From: Dermacentor variabilis | Lineage: Eukaryota; Arthropoda; Arachnida; Ixodida; Ixodidae | Direction of reading: 5' to 3' | DNA: 64,000 bases | Assembly: GCF_050947875.1 (NCBI RefSeq) | Contig: NC_134572.1 | Location: 161,704,920-161,768,919, forward strand | Shown here: positions 1 to 11,381 of the stretch, piece after piece | Layout of the letters: the number at the start of each line of letters is the position of its first letter | Numbering within the stretch: position 1 is the first letter of the stretch | Notes under the pieces: generated by a model | Database searches by the model: none | Seen by the model: the letters and a program-made list of their open reading frames with translations, nothing else | Told to the model about the DNA's origin: nothing | Program-made: the position numbers and the translations under genes

Positions 1-825
1 AGTACCTACCGGATACCGACTGGATTGATTTCTACGTTGTTTTTCAATGTTCGCTGTAAAACATTCCCAAAGTACTGCTTCCAGATAATCGATAAAGCAA
101 TGATCACTCTACTTTTTAGATTATCTCCGGTTTCTGTCCCGGAGAACAGATTCCCTCGGTCGTTCGCTTCGTCTTAACAAGAGGTGTCGAGGTATGAAGT
201 TTGAAGCAGATATCTGCTCCCGGAGACACACATTTTCTCAGTTCGATTCAAAAGCAAAACATCTGACAAGTGACGATTTCCCAATGTGACACGGTATAGC
301 AGTTGGGATGGGAAAACATGCATCAATAACATCACTGACGAACTATACTAGCAAAATACGCCATTGAATACCTCGCTTGAAGAAATACAGCAGCGTCAAC
401 TATTTCCTTTTGGAATGCGTACAGCGTGCACTTTTCCATACAGGAGGATACAAAGGGAGGACGCAAAACGAAATGAGATACGGCGCTGAATCATTTCGCG
501 TAACAATGGGTTAGTGTAACGTCGCCAAAGCATCAAAAGGTCGAGGCAGCTGCCTCGTCTATGTAAACAAATGTGCGAAGCCAATCCACTACTCTTGTCA
601 CATAAGCTGGCTCGGCTGATTAAAAAAAAAATGCAGAGTCGCCACGGCTGCTTCACAAAAAGAATGACTGCTTTATAAAGTGACAGTCGCGGCAAGTGAG
701 CGTCGGCTGGCTCAGCAGCACCTTCCGTTTCGTCAGTGAATTTCCGTGGTCATCATGGGAAGATCGTGGCGATCTACATGTAACACATAGAAAAGAAAAA
801 AAGAGAAAGAAAAAAGAAAAGACCA
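1..825. other. No gene recognised
   Basis: Mixed-composition sequence with no recognised domain, RNA gene or repeat. The short frames here have no similarity I can name. It ends in purine-rich sequence that runs into a GA/GGGA-rich stretch at about 835-880. Confidence 0.5.
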
Positions 826-1491
826 TCATGCAATGAGAGAGAGAGAGAGGAGGGAGGGAATGAGGGAGGGAGGGATAGAGACAGGCAGCTTAATCTCCAA
901 ATGGCATATGCATAAAAAAAAGTCGCAAACAGTCCGTATGCACTCTAAAGCATTACAAAACGGTTTATGAACATCAACGGCACTATAAGCCAGAACGAAA
1001 ATCTCCGCGGGTCGGCCCGGCATTACAGAGACTCGAGAAATAACCCATGCACCTTGGAGCTGTGTCGGCAGTTCCCTTGACAACTGCCGCTGGAGCTGGT
1101 GGCTTCGCGTCGTTGCGTTTAGGAGGCGGGCGTTAGTTCCCTGCACCACGCTCTGTCTTTGTGCACGCAAAGGGCGTAGAAGAGGCATTGAAAACAGCGC
1201 GCTTGCTGGACTAGTTCTACGCATTAACACCTCGCATCGGCAATATTGTCGTTGCGATTGGTTTTGCATGACAGTGCACGTGTAGTTTTGTATATGCAGT
1301 CGCACAGCATTGTACATGGCTTTGAAGACAGTGCTGTATATAGTTTCACAGAGCTCACCGGCTCCGCGCAGGACATGCACGCCGTTAGGGACTAAGTACA
1401 GCGTGAAGACATGCGTAGTAGTGTCTTTACCCCGAGTATAGTCGCAAAGTTCACAAGCGCGATCTAAGAGCGTCAAGCCAAGAGCAGCCAC
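826..1491 (-). other. 221-codon open reading frame of unknown status
   Basis: This is the longest open frame outside the transposons and microsatellites. It begins at an ATG on the minus strand. The N-terminal half is Cys-rich, with a CELC pair near residue 14 and a CRC motif near residue 85. The C-terminal third is low-complexity, Ser/Leu/Pro-rich, and lies over the GA-rich tract at 835-880, which is unlike a real protein. I see no signal peptide, known domain or neighbouring exon. It could be a single exon, a decayed transposon fragment or chance. I do not recognise a family and do not claim a gene. Confidence 0.13.
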
Positions 1492-1670
1492 AAAATCTTC
1501 GCGAGTTGTCGGGCTCCACAGCCTGACACCGCAGGGTCAACGCCGAGTGTTGCGACATCGTGCTATGTAGCACGCAAGACCGAGGAAGACCTACGGTGCG
1601 CGTCGCTTACATCGTTTAACGGCGCGCGGGCTAATCGGCGGTGAGCTAGGCCGCAAAACGACGCGTCGGA

Positions 1671-1680
1671 GATTATAAAT
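1671..1680 (+). promoter_or_regulatory. TATA-like core promoter candidate
   Basis: The sequence ttataaatac sits at the edge of a CpG-rich stretch. About 30 bases downstream lies gcatagttct, a weak initiator-like site. No coding exon was found downstream before the CA microsatellite, so this is only a match to a short motif. Confidence 0.17.
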
Positions 1681-1782
1681 ACTGACGTCCCGGCGCTGAC
1701 GCATAGTTCTCGTGGCCTTAATTCGCAGTGCCCCGTCTCCGCGCTAAGTCCGTAACGGATCTCTTAGCGCAACTCGCTTTGC

Positions 1783-1915
<133 letters not shown>

Positions 1916-1929
1916 GAGCGCGCGCGCGC

Positions 1930-2720
1930 GGACAAAGTTAAAAGACCTTCCTTCGTGTTTTGGTTTATCTGCTATGGTGACATGACTCGAACTTTCAGAC
2001 AGCGTTTTCACGTAATTCTATGTTTTCCTTTTTTTTTTTCCTTGTCCGGGCAGTTAGCTGTGCGTGAAAAAATGGAACTATAAAAATAACCCGGTGTTTC
2101 AAAGCTGCAGACGGACGCAATTTGCACACCAAGGAGGTCTTCATACATGGTGCGGCACTTGCGAACCATGAACGAGTGTCGTTTTTTTTTTCGTATTCTA
2201 GTTTCTGCGGACGCCACAACTAGGGATGGCAATGCAGGGTTGAGCGCGCGGGCTTTGTTCGCCGCGTATATGGTCTCTGCGCTTACGAGTGACGTCACTA
2301 TGGCAGTTTTCCTTCAATCGGCATTCAGAACAAAAGAAGGCTATTGCTCAAACGGTTCACGAAATTTCAGCATCATTCTTATTCCTAGACGAGCTTCATA
2401 TTTGTAAACGACAAAAATTAACTCGCCATCGCGGCCCTGCGAAATTTGACGTCCAGCGCAGCTGCTGAAAACCACCACTACAAGTGCTGAGGGGGGGGGG
2501 GGGAGTATGCGATGCTTTATTGCTTTAGAGTAATGGTAGTAATGACACTAATGGTAATTTTGACAGCACGCCGCCGCTGTGCGTATTGCCGTTTATTTTT
2601 CCCTTCGCCGCTCCTCGTATTCACGCTGCGCGTTGCTTACTCATAGCGTTGCTGCAACAGTGAAATCAGTTACTAGGCTGGTTCTGTTATGTACGAAAGG
2701 CTAGTGACGTCACGCTCCAC
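1930..2720. other. No gene recognised
   Basis: Unrecognised sequence with T-rich runs at about 2030-2040 and 2181-2191 and a 13-base G run at 2491-2503. No supported coding region. Confidence 0.5.
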
Positions 2721-2722
2721 GT

Positions 2723-2752
2723 CGCAAGCTGCCGTCGCCGCGGCAGCTTGCG
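2723..2752. repeat. Perfect 12-bp hairpin, 6-nt loop
   Basis: Arms cgcaagctgccg (2723-2734) and cggcagcttgcg (2741-2752) are exact reverse complements around the loop tcgccg. It is not followed by a T run and lies near no gene, so a terminator role is not supported. Confidence 0.9.
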
Positions 2753-2943
2753 CAACGGTAATTTTTACGGGAAACGTATGCAGGGAGCGCTACGGTGCTT
2801 CGCATTGTTGTCAGGAGCGCCTTATAATCAATTATGTGGTTCGGACGCTTGTTTTGTGCTTGTTCTTTATTGAAACGATTGCTGTTCTGCATGTTGTATG
2901 CGTGATTCCCAAGAATATACGCACTTCTTGCTTCACTTTGCAG

Positions 2944-3015
2944 AATGCTTGAAACTTGCTTCACCTCTGCCGCGGGTCGGCCCGGTATTGCACAACCTCC
3001 GGGATCGGCCCACAT
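2944..3015. repeat. Dispersed GGTCGGCCCGG repeat, single unit
   Basis: Contains gcgggtcggcccggtattg followed by a cggcccac segment. The same order of motifs recurs in the tandem array at 24640-25005, and in looser form at 20515-20590 and near 1007-1030. It is an isolated, partly diverged unit of that family. Confidence 0.6.
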
Positions 3016-3519
3016 TTTTGCCCACGGGCAGGGACACGAAAAATGCCCACCAACTAGGGGCTAACAGCTTCGCTATAAAACCTATAACATATCTATAGTG
3101 CGCAGGCAAGTGAGGGTGTGAATGAAAAGTAAATACTTTTTCCTATTTCTCGTCTAGCCACTTTAATTCATGACCGCAATAATTTGTGGTTTCCTGTACG
3201 ACGACAAAAGACTCAGGACCAGTACAATCATGCGCGTCTATGCCAGAATCGGCAGATTCACGACGGGAAGCGGTAGGCAACTACCTGTATGACGGCATGG
3301 CCTATAGAGCAGGTCTATTGGACCCTTTTCGCGGAGCAATTTGCTCCGGAAAAACGAGATGGCGCTTTCGGCGGCGCGCCGTACGTCGGCGAAAGCGGAC
3401 GAATACGAAACCAATGTCGCCTTTGCCTCGCGTTTGTGCCATCAGCTGTCGGAAGTGCAACTGGATGTTCTCTAATGAACCGAGCTCCATCCATGCTGCA
3501 AAATGTGGAGAGGTAGAGC

Positions 3520-3672
3520 GAATACGTGTGCTGTAGTTGGCTGCAAGAATGGTGAATGTCATATTAAAGAATGCAATGAATCTGTGTGACCAAGTTGACG
3601 GACCACATGCTGAGTAAGCACTGCTTGTGTTGCGGACCCTGGCGATGCACGGCTTTCCCCGATGATTAAATA
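3520..3672 (+). pseudogene. Broken THAP-like C2CH zinc-finger fragment
   Basis: One plus-strand frame reads CAVVGCKNG from about 3528, a C-x4-C start typical of THAP-like DNA-binding domains. A TGA then interrupts it at about 3588. In other frames the residues MHGFP follow near 3645, resembling the conserved (L/F)HxFP end of the domain. THAP domains occur in host factors and in P-element-like transposases. Here the reading frame is broken by at least one stop and apparent frameshifts, and no transposase catalytic region follows. It is most likely a decayed transposon or gene fragment. The identification rests on two short motifs at about the right spacing. Confidence 0.33.
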
Positions 3673-3799
3673 AAAATATCACTCCTCCGCCAGCGTACTA
3701 TCGCTAACCTCCAAAAAAAGGGACTTCAACGCCGGAATGTCATCAAGAGTAATTACGGCTCGTTACACAGTCACAAAGGAATTGACATCGCTTAGTGGT

Positions 3800-4062
3800 A
3801 TACGTTTCTTGCACGCTATCTACCCCAACTTTCACGCAACCTTACGCCCACTCTATCTCCAATGTATCAAGAATAAGTGAGTGGGCGCATATTTGAATCA
3901 ATGCGCCAAAGCATGGATGACGGCGACTACAACAACAGCACATGAATGCACATGTTCGAAGATGTGAATTTAGTGAAGGTTCACAAAGTAAGCGAGTGAC
4001 TAGCGATAATACGTCTTTGCTACAAGCTATTACAAATTACAGAACGTCTACGTTGCAAGTCT
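3800..4062 (+). repeat. Dispersed repeat, copy 1 (partner at 53575-53752)
   Basis: Shares an ordered series of segments with 53575-53752: atcaagaataagtga, then ttgaatcaatg, then a caagctatt stretch and acagaac(g/a)tctacgtt. This copy carries extra sequence between the blocks, around 3945-4015. No coding potential was recognised, so the family is unnamed. Confidence 0.65.
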
Positions 4063-5249
4063 TATGCACAGCCAGAACAAATCTATAGCGACCTGAACAC
4101 TACCGCGAGTGATTAGGCAGAAAATAAACAGTCGGATAGCGCTCGCACCGGGAATCTTTACTGAGCCAGAAACGTGACAAGCCGCTGCTTCAGTGTTTGC
4201 CAAATAAAGAACGAAGAGCAAAACACACTGATCCTGATTTAATTCATAACCAGAAAGTTTGCACAGCCTGAAATACATTTCTAGCACCGCTTTTAGTACA
4301 AGTATCGCATACGCTGCTCGCGCCTTTTGGGCAAGGTGCAATGTGCTCCGAAAGCGCTTACGTGTCCTCTGAAGCTGCGGCCAAATCCCCGTGTCGTCCA
4401 CCCAGTCATCATGAATACGGCATCCACCGAAACAGAGTTTTCCTCAGCCGCACCCGCGTTATGCACATCCATTGTAATAACAGAGGCAGCTGAGGCAAGC
4501 AATGGACGCGTCACCACGTGATCAATCATGGACGCGCCCACAGGCTCGCTGCGAAAAGGGTCTGTAGAACAGATCAGCCTGACATTTTAAACTTTCTTTT
4601 AGCAGGCGGTGCTGTCGTGTTGTCGGCGCTGCTCACCTCCTTTGCAAGAATGGGAAGAGAGAATCTGTGCGATAACATAAGGGGGAGTGTGCCTTGCTGT
4701 TTGAGGCTCGAGCTAGTTGCCTGAGGACAAAACCATACCGGTGCAAAGATACTTGCAACAAGATGAGGCATGCGTATACGCTGCAGCGAAAATCCGGAGA
4801 CCACTCAGCATATCCTAATGAATGCGAAGGGATTCACCGAGCGGCACACCCATAGGCAACGTACATCTTCCAGAAGCGCTTGGATTTAAAGTGGATGGAA
4901 GCATCAACCGGTCAGCAGTCGAGATAAGTAAGAGACGTTTGGAGTATTGGTGGGAATTCAGGGAAGAGGTTGTTACGACCGGATCTGTTACAGGCATATG
5001 TAGCGATACAAAGTAGAGAGAGAAGTTTTGAGCAAGAGAAAAAAGATCGATATGTATGCAAAACTGCTGGAATGAAAAGCATGTCTAGCACACCTGATTA
5101 GCTCAAGTAGGCTAATTGACTATTCGTCACCGCCCACCGTTACAAAGAGGATGCCAACAAGCCATCAACCTCATCGTCAGCTAAATTTTTGTTCGCATAG
5201 ACCAGCGCCTAATTCACAAAGCTCTTCGTTCGTATGGGCTGTTAGCCAT
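4063..5249. other. No gene recognised
   Basis: Roughly 1.2 kb of unremarkable sequence. Frames of 60-117 codons occur on both strands but none has a recognisable domain. Confidence 0.45.
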
Positions 5250-5822
5250 GTTAGGCCAGGGCTAGAGGATTACGATCATTTATGATGTTAGCATCGACTT
5301 GTCTGGCGTTATCGGTGAGAGGGATGCCTCTCATGACTCCTTTGGTAGTATTATCAGGGGCGGCTTCGTACGCCCCTGATAATACGCGCTGACCTCGTGG
5401 GTTACCCCGTTGACTTGGATGGACTTGATTCTTACGTACCGGTCCGCATTTTGCGGGCTGGGCGTGCTGATCACCATGATGTTTTGCTGGTTGTTCGAGC
5501 ATATTGTGTAGTTTTGACTGTCTTCTGAGCTAAGTTGCGCTGCTTCAAGAATAGCTGCAGTCACTGTAGGGCTGCCGACCTTGGAAATATTGAGTGCTCC
5601 TTTGGGTCTGACGATGATCTTGATCTCATTTGCTGGTAGTGGGAGCATGCGCCCGGCCTTGAGAACCTGAGTTCTAGCTTGCTGCCTGGGTCTATAGCGA
5701 GAGCGAGAGTCTTGCGTCCTAGGTTGTTGTTCTTGCGATAGTTTGGGGCCCCGCTGCTCGTCTGGGCCACGGGCGGTACACCGACGGGAACGGGCGTACA
5801 CCAGCCCATCTCGGCGGTTAAC
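5250..5822 (-). pseudogene. Non-LTR retrotransposon ORF1 (gag-like) fragment, frameshifted
   Basis: Two minus-strand frames together give one ORF1-like protein segment. The first contains LPANEIKIIVRPKG and NADRYVRI. The second continues with YEAAPDNTTKG and a RGIPLTDNARQVD segment. This arrangement is what I know from the nucleic-acid-binding first ORF of tick LINEs. The frame change coincides exactly with an inverted duplication at 5348-5385, and the frame upstream of 5561 also shifts relative to a parallel frame. The copy is truncated at both ends: it stops near a GA run at 5832-5846, and no reverse transcriptase follows downstream on the minus strand. It is a dead fragment. I cannot tell whether it belongs to the same family as the LINE at 8.9-11.4 kb. 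Confidence 0.6.
5348..5385. repeat. Perfect 15-bp inverted repeat inside the LINE ORF1
   Basis: Arms gtattatcaggggcg (5348-5362) and cgcccctgataatac (5371-5385) surround an 8-base loop. Removing the left or right extra arm would reconnect the two ORF1 frames, so the structure was created by an inverted duplication after insertion of the LINE. Confidence 0.93.
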
Positions 5823-5849
5823 TCTTCTGGGGAGAGAGAGAGAGAATCA

Positions 5850-7196
5850 ACTGTTGTGCTGAGCCCTTAGTGACGGTTGGTGCGCGCTGGCACCAGATGG
5901 GGTGGAACCTTCTTCTCAGGTCCCATATGCGTCCAGCAGTTCCTGGCCCCTAGCCGCCAGCGCTAAATTGCCACATACTTGGACTTCCATGCTTCGAAGA
6001 ATTGGCCAGGGGCTTGTGCGTCGTAGCAGAGCTCGCACGGACACGCGCGGGAACGTGCCAGGTAGCCTGGTAGGCCGAGCACCTGGCGCACGCGCTTAGC
6101 CTTAGCGTGGCGACGGCGTGCTCGTAACACAAAAGTGGTCGCAGTCCCGGGAAAATAAATGTCCCACCTGATAACTTGGTATCTACAGAGTCCTGGTGGT
6201 ATCACGGTTCGAATGGTACAAAATTAGGGCTGGTATCCACAGAAATCGCGGCGAAAACATTTCAAGAAGATGGAGCCGATGTGAATACAAGTTATGGACG
6301 CCGCACTTCGATTATCTCTGCGAAACAAAAACAAAATTTCCGTGTCAATCGTTCCCGATTTTGATTCGCGATTGGGGACTCTAGAATAATCACCACGGTT
6401 CCTTTCTTGTTCCCAAAGTTCTAAAATTCTAACTATATACAGAAGCCTAAATTCAGAATTTTGCATTCAACATCTGCGAGATTCTCTTTTTATTACATTA
6501 ACTCCTTTTCATTCCAATAATTTTTACTTCGCTTACTTTTACAAGGCCGACGGCTCAATTGCACGTTCCTTTACTACACACAGAAGCATGGTCGGCTTCC
6601 TTCACATTTTATTCATCTTTTCCGTCTTCATACTATCGCTCGATTCTCGACCTACCGCACATACCTACAGTGCGCCTTGTGACCGCTTCTGGATATCATC
6701 GTAACGGGCATCGAGCGTGCGCAGCCTGCCGTCGCTCGTCGTGGTTCTTACGCCACTGCGTCGACCCTCCTCCATGCATGGGAAGTACCGTGGGTGAGTC
6801 AGCGCCATGGGGGGTTTCTAGCAACCCGTCTCTCCATTCCAGACATTGCGGAGAAGCACCTTCCCCCTGCGGGAGGTGCACGCGGGTGCAAGGCCTCGAC
6901 CGGAGGAAGGTATACGTAATTGCGTTGCTCACCGTCGGTCCGGCGCGGATCGATACGGCAGAGCGCAGTGTGGCTGAAACCGCCGACAGGGAGGGGGGGG
7001 GGGGGCACTCACTGCCGCCCAGAGAAACCTGGCGCACGCGCATACGGTGCTGCGAGCTCGCTTTGCACGCTGCCCTGTAGAGCGAGCGGTGCTGAAACGC
7101 TGTAGGCCTTAAAAGAGTTGTCGTATAATTAAATACGTGCTTAAGATCGTTCAAGCTGCGCGTGAAAAAATTTTGGCGTAGTCACAAGCACAAAAT
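5850..7196. other. No gene recognised
   Basis: GC-rich at 5870-6130, then AT-richer. A 173-codon frame at 6559-7080 runs through a G run near 6991-7005 and has no recognisable domain, so I do not call it. Confidence 0.45.
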
Positions 7197-7254
7197 AACG
7201 CACGCACGCACGCACGCACAAACAAAGAAACGAGCAAACAAACAAACGGGCAAA
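7197..7254. repeat. (ACGC)n / (AAAC)n simple repeat
   Basis: Tandem acgc tetramers (about 7198-7218) pass into aaac-type tetramers (about 7219-7254). Confidence 0.85.
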
Positions 7255-7332
7255 CAAAAACACACAAGGCAGATTCAAGCGGATTTTAAGCGGCGTCTCG
7301 GAAGAGTCGTAACAAGATAGCGCTACTGATGC

Positions 7333-7366
7333 TGTACGATAAGTGTGCCACAACACTTATCGTACA
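7333..7366. repeat. Perfect 14-bp hairpin, 6-nt loop
   Basis: Arms tgtacgataagtgt (7333-7346) and acacttatcgtaca (7353-7366) flank the loop gccaca. An A run (7367-7370) follows on the plus strand. No gene context. Confidence 0.93.
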
Positions 7367-7370
7367 AAAA

Positions 7371-8975
7371 TATAGAAGTAAAAGCCGTAATTAGTGAAGG
7401 TTCCAATGTGTGTCGATACACCAGTTGTTTTGTTGTCGAAAAAAAAAAAGAACGTGCTTCCTATAAACGGCATGTTTAATAGACGGTGGGCGTCACGTGG
7501 CATGGAACAAACTTCAATTTGTAATGCGCTTCCATATACGTATTTGTGTCCCACCCACAGTCCGCGTCTTTCAGAGAGCGATAGGGGGTCTCATTAATAT
7601 GAACTGTAGAGATTGGCCAGATGGTCATATCGCATCCCTGCACTGTGCGTGTAAGCAGGGCCCAAACTGACAAAACTTCTAGCATTAAATGCCCAAACGT
7701 TCGTAAGCACTGTTTTTATTGGCTGACCGCCTTCGTTAGAGGTATGTCCAGTCTCTAGATTGGCTTGCCAGAACAACTGAATGCGTTTTAAGTTCTCAAG
7801 CCTTAAGTTTTTGAAGTTTAAGGACTCTTTCTTTATTTTTCGACAAATCATTTCCGCGCATGTTCGAAGAACAACTGCTTTTTGTGTATGTTTCTCTATG
7901 CGTTTTCTTTAGTTTTGTTTCGTCTTTTTTTTTTGCGTAAGGACTCTTCTGTAGATACGGGCCCCCGTTCCTAAGCGATGTTCGACATTCGCCGGTCACC
8001 TTCGATAATAGTATCTCCAGTATCATGATTGGCTGGATATTTTTTCTTACGAATAATTCTAGCGTAAGTGTTTTGTGCACATTTTTCTGAGTCATAAGTC
8101 TATGGATACAGGTCGGATAGGGATTTTTGAGAATGCGGACAACCTTACCCCTTCCCCACTGCAGTGTAGGAAACTCGATATTTAACTTCCGGTCAACCTC
8201 CCCGACTTTCGCATCTCGCTTATTTCTCTAGCACTATTCTATGAACATATAAGTGGGCGCCACGGTATTTACACAATCTTCGTTTACTCTTTTTCTCGTA
8301 TAACCGTCCTTCGAAACATTTGTGCTGCAGAAGCTGCAGAACTTCGACGTTTGCCCGGGACTGCGATACCTTAATCCTCGGAAACGAAGGAAATAAACGG
8401 GACGAGTAAGCAAGGGCGCACCCGCGCCGTGACAGCCAGGCGGTGCCGCATCGCGTTCCAGTTGCGATGTATGCGACACGAGACTGAACCATTCGCGCGT
8501 GCAACACACACAGACGCGCGTTTGTCCCTACATATACGCAAGCGCGCGATCCAAAACGAGACCGCGTCGCCGGGACAACACGCGGACGTCCCCCTCTGTG
8601 GACGAGCAACAATTACGCCATTATTGTCGTAATAAACGGTGCGTGTGCTCGGCTTGCGCGATTTAGCCCGCCGGCCTTCGAAGGCGAACCGACGCTGGGT
8701 GCGGGGCCAGCGCGACCAGCACGAGGCGGCGCCTTCGGATTCGGAGCACGAGCTTCCTTGTTTTCGTCTCTCGGCGTGTGCGTGTGTTTTTGCGATGCGT
8801 GGTCTCGAGGCAGGTCGCAAGACGAGTAGAGGGAAGGGAAAAAAGAAAGACGACGAGGGCTGAGAGAGAAAGAGAGGAAGTGGAGGGGAGCATCTTCGAA
8901 ACGGTCGTTAGCGGCGGCATCGCAGGCTGCGCTGGCCGACACACTCGCCAACGGCGACAACTTTCCGCCCGGCTC
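7371..8975. other. No gene recognised; CpG-rich flank before the LINE
   Basis: AT-rich to about 8240, then GC- and CpG-rich from about 8400 into the LINE. Frames of 60-150 codons on both strands over the CpG-rich part reflect composition; none carries a recognisable domain. A host 5' region here cannot be excluded. Confidence 0.4.
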
Positions 8976-8984
8976 CGAGCCGAG

Positions 8985-11336
8985 GAGGTGAGCGTCGCGC
9001 TTCTTCACGTCACATCTGACGAGGTGCGGGTGGTTTTACAAAACCTACGCCGCAACACGGCACCGAGAGCCGACCACATCCGATTCGCCACCCTTCGTAA
9101 CCTCAGTGACGCGGATATTAACCACCTCACCCATATCTTCAATGATTCCTGGCGCAAGGGCATGCTTCCCCAAGCATGGCGACACGCCGACATCACACTG
9201 ATCCCCAAACCGGGCAAGCCTGTTAAGGTTGAAAACTTACGACCCATCTCCCTAACATCCTGCATTGGTAAGCTCATGGAGCATGTACTCTTGCGGCGTC
9301 TGCAGCCCTTCCTCGAAGAAAAATCATTCTTTTCTAACTCTCAATTCGGATATCGGGCTCATCTGTCTGCCAAAGATGTGCTTTTACAATTGCGGGAGGA
9401 AGTCATAGGACCTCCGTCGTCCGCCCAAACGAGAGCACTCATCGCCTTAGACCTAAAAGGGGCATTCGATAATGTTGAACATGACCTCATCCTTCGCAAT
9501 GTTGCACAATCACACTGTGGAATTCGTACGTACAACTATATCCGCGCATTTCTTCGAGATCGCACAGCCACCGTAGGAATGGGACCGCATCGATCCCGTA
9601 CGATTCGCCTTGTAGGACGTGGGACACCCAAGGGCTCAGTTCTTTCCCCTACTTTATTCAATATCGCGCTCGCAGGGCTCCCCCGACTACTCGACCAGAT
9701 CCCTGATGTCGGCCACGCTGTTTATACGGACGACATTACTATCTGGTCGACCCGGGGTTCCGACGGAGCCATCCAGGACCGACTGCATCAAGCAGTCGAT
9801 ACAGTTTCCGAGTACGCGAGAAAATGCGGCTTAAGATGTGCTCCGGAAAAGTCGGAGCTCATAATCATTCGCCCCCGGAGCCGTTCCTCTACTCCCCCTA
9901 TCACTGTGCACGTGGATGGCACACCGATACCACAGGTTAACCGTGCTCGTATCCTCTGCCTACACGTCCAAGCGGATGGTAGGTAAAACTACACTGTTTC
10001 CCTTCTATGCAGACAGATTGAGCAAATTCTGGCCATGATCCGGAGGGTCTGCAACAGGTGCTCGGGCCTTCGAGTAGAGGACCTGCTGCGCTTGGTGGAG
10101 GCATGCGTGATGAGCCGCCTTACATACCATCTCCCATTTCAGCGGTTGACCCAAGCGCAACAACTTCGCATAGACGCAATGATTCGCAAAGCGACGAAGC
10201 TGGCCCATGGCCTCCCGAACTATACTTCCACACACCGTCTCCTTAATTTAGGGACACATAACACACTAGGCGAGCTGCTAGAGGCACATTGGGTCAGCCA
10301 TCGCCAGCGCCTCCTACTCACTCCTACTGGCCGCCATCTTCTCACACGGCTAGGATACTCTGTCCCACCCCTTGAGTCTGAAACCCGTCCAACGATCTTG
10401 TCATCAGCGATACGCCAAGCACTAAGTATTCATCCATTGCCACGTAATATGCACCCCGAGCATGACAAAGGGCGGCGCAAAGCCCGTGTACGATACATTG
10501 GCCGCATGCTTGCAAACATCCCGGAAACACATACTTTATACACGGACACATCACGCACTCAAGAGGGCTATACCTCGGTAGTTTTGGATGGCACCGAATC
10601 CCTCAGAGACTCTTCTGCAATGCGCGGAACAAATGCCGCTTACGGAGAAATTCTCGGTGTTGCTCTTGCAATTCGATACGCCATCCGTGTTCCTGAGGAA
10701 GTGTATATATTGGCGGACTCGCAACAGGGATGCCGGGCGTTCCTATCAGGACATGGCATCCCGAGAGCGGCGCACCAAATTCTCAAACAGATCCCGCAAA
10801 ATACACTAACCACACCTCCCCGCATCCACTTACTCTGGACCCCTGGTCATACCTCGCTGCCGGGTAACGAACGCGCACATGCGGTTGCCCGAAAAATTTC
10901 CCTCCAGGCGACTCGGCGTGGTGAGGCGACTAGTTCAGAGTGGGGGGATCCCTTGCTCCGTTACAAAGACATACTCCGTCATTATACACGCATTCATCGC
11001 ACCCACGCCGCACAACCGCCGTCCTTCTCGCGGGAGGAAGCAGTGGCATTACGCCAGTTACAAACCGCAACTTTTCCAAATCTTGTCTCTCTCAATAAAT
11101 TCTACCCACACTGTTATGCAGATCGTTGCCCTGGCTGTGGCAGCTCGCCCACAATCTTCCACGTCACGATTGAGTGCACTGCAAACCTCTTTTCTCCCTT
11201 GCCAACTCTCCTTTACCCCCTACGCAACAAAGAGCTGTTGGACGATGCCCTCCGCGACGGACCTCCCACGGTCCTCCGAGCTGTGATACAACGGGCTCGA
11301 AAAATCGCCGGAATCATCTTAGGGACTCTGGACTGA
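8985..11336 (+). pseudogene. LINE reverse transcriptase-RNase H, one premature stop
   Basis: The two long frames on either side of a TAA at 9984-9986 are in the same phase, so this is one coding region of about 780 codons broken by a single stop. RT landmarks in order: NTAPRADHI near 9054, LIPKPGKP near 9200, ENLRPISLTSC near 9230, DLKGAFDNV near 9450, TPKG at 9624-9635 and the catalytic box YTDD at 9723-9734. RNase H follows with YTDTS (Asp at 10545-10547), GEILG and LADSQ, then WTPGH and NERAHA near 10840-10885. A CCHC-like cluster (CPGCG...H...C) lies near 11110-11180. Departures from the family norm are TPKG for TPQG, YTDD for (F/Y)ADD, and His at 10878-10880 where the last RNase H Asp is expected. 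With the stop codon, these suggest an inactive copy. Confidence 0.85.
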
Positions 11337-11375
11337 GGGTTCCTCCCACACTGCTCTCGCCATGCAAATATTATT

Positions 11376-11381
11376 AATAAA
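11376..11381 (+). terminator. LINE polyadenylation signal
   Basis: AATAAA lies 40 bases after the LINE stop codon and just before the CT-rich 3' terminus. Its position fits transcript end formation for the element. Confidence 0.6.

Noticed and set aside
8880..8985. Splice-donor-like gtgagcg at the LINE left edge marking a host exon
   Set aside because: The upstream frame has no recognisable domain and the donor lies at the presumed truncation point, so chance is as likely.
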